From NCBI GenBank assembly GCA_027039295.1, contig JALWEW010000087.1, positions 1 to 9,395 on the forward strand: DNA of 9,395 nucleotides, written 5' to 3'. The notes beneath the pieces are model-generated. The model was not told where the DNA came from. It ran no database searches and saw nothing but the letters and a program-made list of their open reading frames with translations. This DNA is from Acidilobaceae archaeon (GTDB taxonomy: Archaea > Thermoproteota > Thermoprotei_A > Sulfolobales > Acidilobaceae). The translations under genes and the position numbers were made by a program. Below are positions 5,953 through 9,395 of this stretch, piece by piece; within the stretch, counting starts at the first letter, position 1, and each line of letters begins with the position of its first letter.

Positions 5953-8007
5953 ATGGTTGAGCCCGTGTATGCTGCTCTCATCTGGGGAGTCCCGTACCTA
6001 GGCGCTGGCATCCTCGGGATACTCTACATCCTAGGAGTCAAGAACGAGAAGGTATACGGAGTCTTCTCGGCACTCACCCTGCTAACGGCCGCCATACTGG
6101 CAACAATAGTAGGCGTCGACGTGTTGAGGACCGGCCACCCCGTGCTCCACCAGTTCAAGTGGATACCATCGATAAACGTCAGCGTCTCAACCTACATAGA
6201 CGGCCTCTCGGCCATAATGGTAATACTGGTGTCCTGGCTGAGCTTCCTCATAGGAGTATATAGCATAGAGTACATGAAGGGCGACTGGGGCGTACCGAGG
6301 TACTTCTTCTTCTTCACATTCTTCGTGGGCAGCATGCTACTAGTGGTCAGCGCCAACAACTTGCTATTGCTATTCATAGGCTGGGAGGGCACTGGCCTCG
6401 CAAGCTACGCCCTCATAGGGCACTGGTACACGGATGAGGAGGAGTACTGGGTAGGCGTACCCGGCAGAAAGGCCATGGGCACCCCCATGTACTTCGAGCC
6501 AAGCCACAGCGGGCTCAGGGCGATACTCTTCACAAGGGTCGGCGATATAGGCATGCTAATAGGCATGGCTATAATGTACATGCTAACGGGATCCCTATCA
6601 ATAACGGAGATAGCGGCGAAGGCCCCCAGCTGGATGGCGTGGCTCGCCTCGCACCACGTGCTGACCCTCACACTAATACTCTTCACGCTAGGAGCGCTGG
6701 CGAAGAGCGCCCAGTTCCCATTCCACGAGTGGCTCGTCACCGCTATGACAGGCCCCACACCCGTCTCAGCGCTGATACACGCCGCTACCATGGTGAAGGC
6801 TGGAATATACCTTGTCCTAAGGTTCGCCCCGATATTCTACTACGGAGCGATAAACTCTCCAGCCCCCCTCCACGCCGTCGTAGTCCATGACACCTACCAG
6901 TTCTTCACCCTCGTCGCCGGGCTGGGAGCGGTAACAGCCTTCATGCTCGGCACCATGGCACTAGTCTCGAACGAGTTCAAGCTAATACTAGCATTCTCCA
7001 CCGCCAGCCAGATAGGATACATGTTCCTGGCCGCCGGCGCGGCAGGCATGCTGGTGTCCGAGGCGAACAACGTCGGCTTCGCCATGGGAGTGCTGGCAGG
7101 CTTATCACACCTAATGAGCCACGCAGTCTTCAAAGCAGCGCTCTTCCTAATCTCAGGCTGGGCCCTCCACGTGGCCCACAGCAGGTTCATCGACAAGATG
7201 GGGAACTATGCAAAGTACATGAAGTGGACGGCGCTCTCAATGTGGCTCGCCGGCTTGAGCCTGATGGGCATACCACCCCTAAGCGGGTTCTTCAGCAAGG
7301 AGCTCACACTACACGCCGCCGAGGAGGCGCACTTCGGCTGGGGCTTCATACTCGGCGCCCTCGCCGCCCTGCTAACGGCTGGGTACACGACGAGGCTTAT
7401 AGTCAGGGTCTTCCACATGCCGCCCTACGAGGAGCCAGAGCACGAGCCCCACGAGGCGCCCATACTAATGCTCGGGCCATACCTGATACTAGCCCTCGCG
7501 GCCCTGGCCATAGGCATAGCGTGGGGCCCCATGACGCACGTGCTGGCCAAGGCCGGCCAGCTCACGAGGGCTGGAGCACTGGTACTAAAGGTCCCGCCGA
7601 GCGATTTGATGATACACATCACCTCGACAGTAGCAACGGTACTAGGAGGGGCCATAGCAGTCATACTGTTCGTCTGGTACCTCTACAAGATAGCCAACGT
7701 GAACTTCAGGGCAATACTGGCGAGGAGCGCGCTGGCCAAGGCGACCTATGACTTCCTCTTCGATAGGTGGTACATAAACGCGATAATATACATACTACTC
7801 GTCTACGGCTTCGCAGGTTTCGCCGCCGCCCTAGCTGGGGTCGACTTCGGTATAGACTGGTTCTACCACGTAGGCCTACTCGCCTTCTTCGGTGCAAGCA
7901 GCTTCGCCCTGAGAGCGCTCCACCGCGGCAGGCCAGACTACATACTAAGCATGTACCTATACATGGCCGGGATAGTGCTGCTACTCGCCTACCTCTTCTG
8001 GAGGTGA
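5953..8007 (+). CDS. nuoL: NuoL, distal antiporter-like proton channel subunit
   Basis: A 684-residue protein of the NuoL/ND5 family. The signature FIGWEGTGLASYALIGHWY (residues 141-159) contains the helix 5 Glu145. Helix 7 Lys251 (GALAKSAQFPFHEWL), TGPTPVSALIHAATMVKAG with Lys282 (helix 8), SHAVFKAALFL with Lys394, and GIPPLSGFFSKE with Lys449/Glu450 (helix 12) are all present. The C-terminal part after the acidic loop PYEEPEHEPHE (residues 491-501) should hold the long lateral helix and the final anchor, including FLFDRWYINAII (601-612) and the last helix. It is longer than the roughly 613 residues of E. coli NuoL, partly through an extra loop at residues 160-194. I chose ATG 5953 with GGGGTGGTG 4 nt upstream; GTG 5950 would add one residue. 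Confidence 0.96.
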   Translation: MVEPVYAALIWGVPYLGAGILGILYILGVKNEKVYGVFSALTLLTAAILATIVGVDVLRTGHPVLHQFKWIPSINVSVSTYIDGLSAIMVILVSWLSFLIGVYSIEYMKGDWGVPRYFFFFTFFVGSMLLVVSANNLLLLFIGWEGTGLASYALIGHWYTDEEEYWVGVPGRKAMGTPMYFEPSHSGLRAILFTRVGDIGMLIGMAIMYMLTGSLSITEIAAKAPSWMAWLASHHVLTLTLILFTLGALAKSAQFPFHEWLVTAMTGPTPVSALIHAATMVKAGIYLVLRFAPIFYYGAINSPAPLHAVVVHDTYQFFTLVAGLGAVTAFMLGTMALVSNEFKLILAFSTASQIGYMFLAAGAAGMLVSEANNVGFAMGVLAGLSHLMSHAVFKAALFLISGWALHVAHSRFIDKMGNYAKYMKWTALSMWLAGLSLMGIPPLSGFFSKELTLHAAEEAHFGWGFILGALAALLTAGYTTRLIVRVFHMPPYEEPEHEPHEAPILMLGPYLILALAALAIGIAWGPMTHVLAKAGQLTRAGALVLKVPPSDLMIHITSTVATVLGGAIAVILFVWYLYKIANVNFRAILARSALAKATYDFLFDRWYINAIIYILLVYGFAGFAAALAGVDFGIDWFYHVGLLAFFGASSFALRALHRGRPDYILSMYLYMAGIVLLLAYLFWR

Positions 8008-8008
8008 T
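8000..8008 (+). promoter_or_regulatory. Perfect Shine-Dalgarno site of nuoN, overlapping the nuoL stop
   Basis: GGAGGTGAT covers the last nuoL codon and its TGA stop (8005-8007), 5 nt before the GTG at 8014. It is the longest match to the archaeal 16S 3' end in the window. It sets the nuoN start and suggests that ribosomes ending nuoL restart on nuoN. Confidence 0.7.
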
Positions 8009-8013
8009 AAGCC

Positions 8014-9395
8014 GTGAGCCCGGCTACAGCGGGTGTTATAGAGGGGCTCCTCTATGGGGCCCTCGCGGCGGGCCTGCTGGCGCCTCTCACGCCCCGGGAG
8101 AAGAGCCGCCCAGCCCTGGCACTAGCGTGGATAGGCGTGCTACTCTACTCGGCCGCTTCAGCGCTGACACTGGCCTACACGGTCTCACACGGGTCCCTGG
8201 AACTCTACTCTAGGCTCGTGGTGTATGATAGATTCGCAGCCTTCATGGCCTCGATAGCGGGCCTAGCAGCGATCCTCGCCCTGCTCTCCGTCGGGTCTCA
8301 GGCGGCTGAGTGGCCCAGCCACCCGGCCTACTACAGCCTACTCCCAATCATACTCTTCGGTGTCTACATGATAGCGGGAGCAGCTAACGCCGTGATGGTA
8401 CTCGCCGTGTGGCTGCTGGTCTCGGTGGCCAGCTACGTCGTGATAGCCCTACCAGGCGACGCCGAGAGCAGGGCCGCAGCCGTCAGGTACATACTCATGG
8501 GGGCAGTGGCAACGCTATTCCTAGCGTTCTGGGTCGCAGTGCATGCAGTCGCAACTAGCAGCGTCGCCCTAGCCCCGCCTAGGACCGATATGTTCGACTT
8601 CAGCCTCTACCCCCAGGCTAGCATAGGAGCGCTCGCCATAACACTCTTCCTAGCGGCGCTCGGCTTCAAGCTAGGCGTGGTGCCCTTCCACTGGTGGCTG
8701 CCGAATGTGTACGCCCGCGCTGATGGGCGTGCAGTGAGCATCGTCGCTGGCGTGGCGAAGGTCGGGTTCATAGCAGTAACCGCAAGGCTGATATACTACG
8801 CCGCAAGCCCCGCCAACGCTAAGGCGCTAGCGCTGCTCCTCGCAGGCCTCGCCGTGGTGACGATGACCTATGGTAACATAGCGGCGCTCACCACGAGGGA
8901 TCTGCAGGCGATACTGGCGTACAGCAGCATAGCTCATATAGGATACATACTAACAGCCCTCGCGGCCGTGGCATACCTCAAGGGCTACGCTGGCGCCACA
9001 GCCGCCGAGGCGGCTCTCGCAGCGATAGCAATACACACCCTAGCCTACGCCGCCTCCAAGTCACCCCTCTTCGCGGCGATAGGAGCGAAGCCAGAGCCCG
9101 GCTTCAGGAGCCTGAGGGGCCTGCTAAGGACAAGCCCAGGCGCAGCGCTCGCGGTAGCGGTACTACTCCTAAGCCTCCTAGGCGTCCCACCGCTGGTGGG
9201 CTTCTGGGGCAAGCTCTACATGTTCATGGCCGCGATAAAGTACTCCATACCACTGGTGGCGATAGCCCTCGTGAATAGCGGGATAAGCGCCGTCTACTAC
9301 GTCATAGCAATAAGGGAGCTGGCGGCGCCCGAGGAACCCGTGGAGGCGCCTCCCGCGAGCGTGGTCGCGACTCTAACGGCCGCGGCGCTGATAGT
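8014..9395 (+). CDS. nuoN: NuoN, antiporter-like proton channel subunit, 3' end cut by the window
   Basis: The frame is open for 460 codons from GTG 8014 to the window edge, nearly the full length of the family (about 480-490 residues), so only the last few tens of residues are missing. The protein is hydrophobic throughout. NuoN identity rests on GFKLGVVPFHWWLPNVYARA (residues 217-236; Lys219 in helix 7), the following AGVAKVGF (Lys249, helix 8), AYSSIAHIGYI (302-312) and LLSLLGVPPLVGFWGKLYMF (385-404; Lys400). The helix 5 region, AVWLLVSVASYVVIAL (131-146), has no acidic residue, where relatives carry a glutamate. The usual GAPTPV motif after helix 7 is replaced by RADGRAV. A lysine (Lys349) sits in HTLAYAASKSPLF. 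It is a NuoN with an unusual channel core; start and SD are clear. Confidence 0.93.
   Translation, partial: MSPATAGVIEGLLYGALAAGLLAPLTPREKSRPALALAWIGVLLYSAASALTLAYTVSHGSLELYSRLVVYDRFAAFMASIAGLAAILALLSVGSQAAEWPSHPAYYSLLPIILFGVYMIAGAANAVMVLAVWLLVSVASYVVIALPGDAESRAAAVRYILMGAVATLFLAFWVAVHAVATSSVALAPPRTDMFDFSLYPQASIGALAITLFLAALGFKLGVVPFHWWLPNVYARADGRAVSIVAGVAKVGFIAVTARLIYYAASPANAKALALLLAGLAVVTMTYGNIAALTTRDLQAILAYSSIAHIGYILTALAAVAYLKGYAGATAAEAALAAIAIHTLAYAASKSPLFAAIGAKPEPGFRSLRGLLRTSPGAALAVAVLLLSLLGVPPLVGFWGKLYMFMAAIKYSIPLVAIALVNSGISAVYYVIAIRELAAPEEPVEAPPASVVATLTAAALI

Noticed and set aside
7224..7751. A 175-codon + strand frame inside nuoL
   Set aside because: It is an out-of-frame shadow of a strongly conserved gene, rich in Arg, His, Gly and Pro as expected from reading high-GC DNA in the wrong frame, with no motif.
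7767..8213. A 148-codon + strand frame across the nuoL/nuoN junction
   Set aside because: It overlaps two well-supported genes in another frame, is Arg-rich with no domain, and has no convincing ribosome site.

Overview
The window is a gapless piece of one operon encoding the membrane arm and connecting module of an archaeal complex I-like (Nuo/Fpo-type) respiratory oxidoreductase. The host is probably a hyperthermophilic crenarchaeon (Thermoproteota), perhaps from the Desulfurococcales/Pyrodictiaceae area; the genus cannot be fixed from this sequence. The reasons are strong use of AGG arginine and ATA isoleucine codons, high GC, many GTG starts, Shine-Dalgarno sites of the GGAGGTGAT type, and proteins closest in style to archaeal 11-subunit complexes.

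Layout, all on the + strand: the 3' end of nuoB (1-209), nuoC (212-709), nuoD (723-1973), nuoH (about 1988-3034), nuoI (3036-3593), nuoJ (3590-4069), nuoK (4072-4380), nuoM (4383-5939), nuoL (5953-8007) and nuoN (8014 to the window edge, incomplete). Gaps between genes are 1-14 nt, apart from one 4-nt overlap (nuoI/nuoJ). There is no intergenic stretch large enough for another gene, an RNA gene or an internal promoter, and I see no mobile element, repeat array or CRISPR.

NuoB, C, D and I form the peripheral arm that carries electrons through two [4Fe-4S] clusters in NuoI to the last cluster (N2) in NuoB and then to quinone at the NuoB/NuoD/NuoH interface. NuoH, J and K link that site to the three antiporter-like proton channels NuoM, NuoL and NuoN. 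The NADH-oxidising genes nuoE, F and G are absent from the window, so the electron donor (ferredoxin, a reduced flavin or another carrier) is not identified here.

The genes are ordinary in kind, but some details deserve a second look. The order is M-L-N rather than the usual L-M-N. NuoM lacks the lysine normally present in its eighth membrane helix. NuoN lacks the glutamate normally present in its fifth. NuoD has the quinone-site histidine motif with one extra residue. NuoL carries an extra loop of about 19 residues. I found no sign of a wholly new system in the window.
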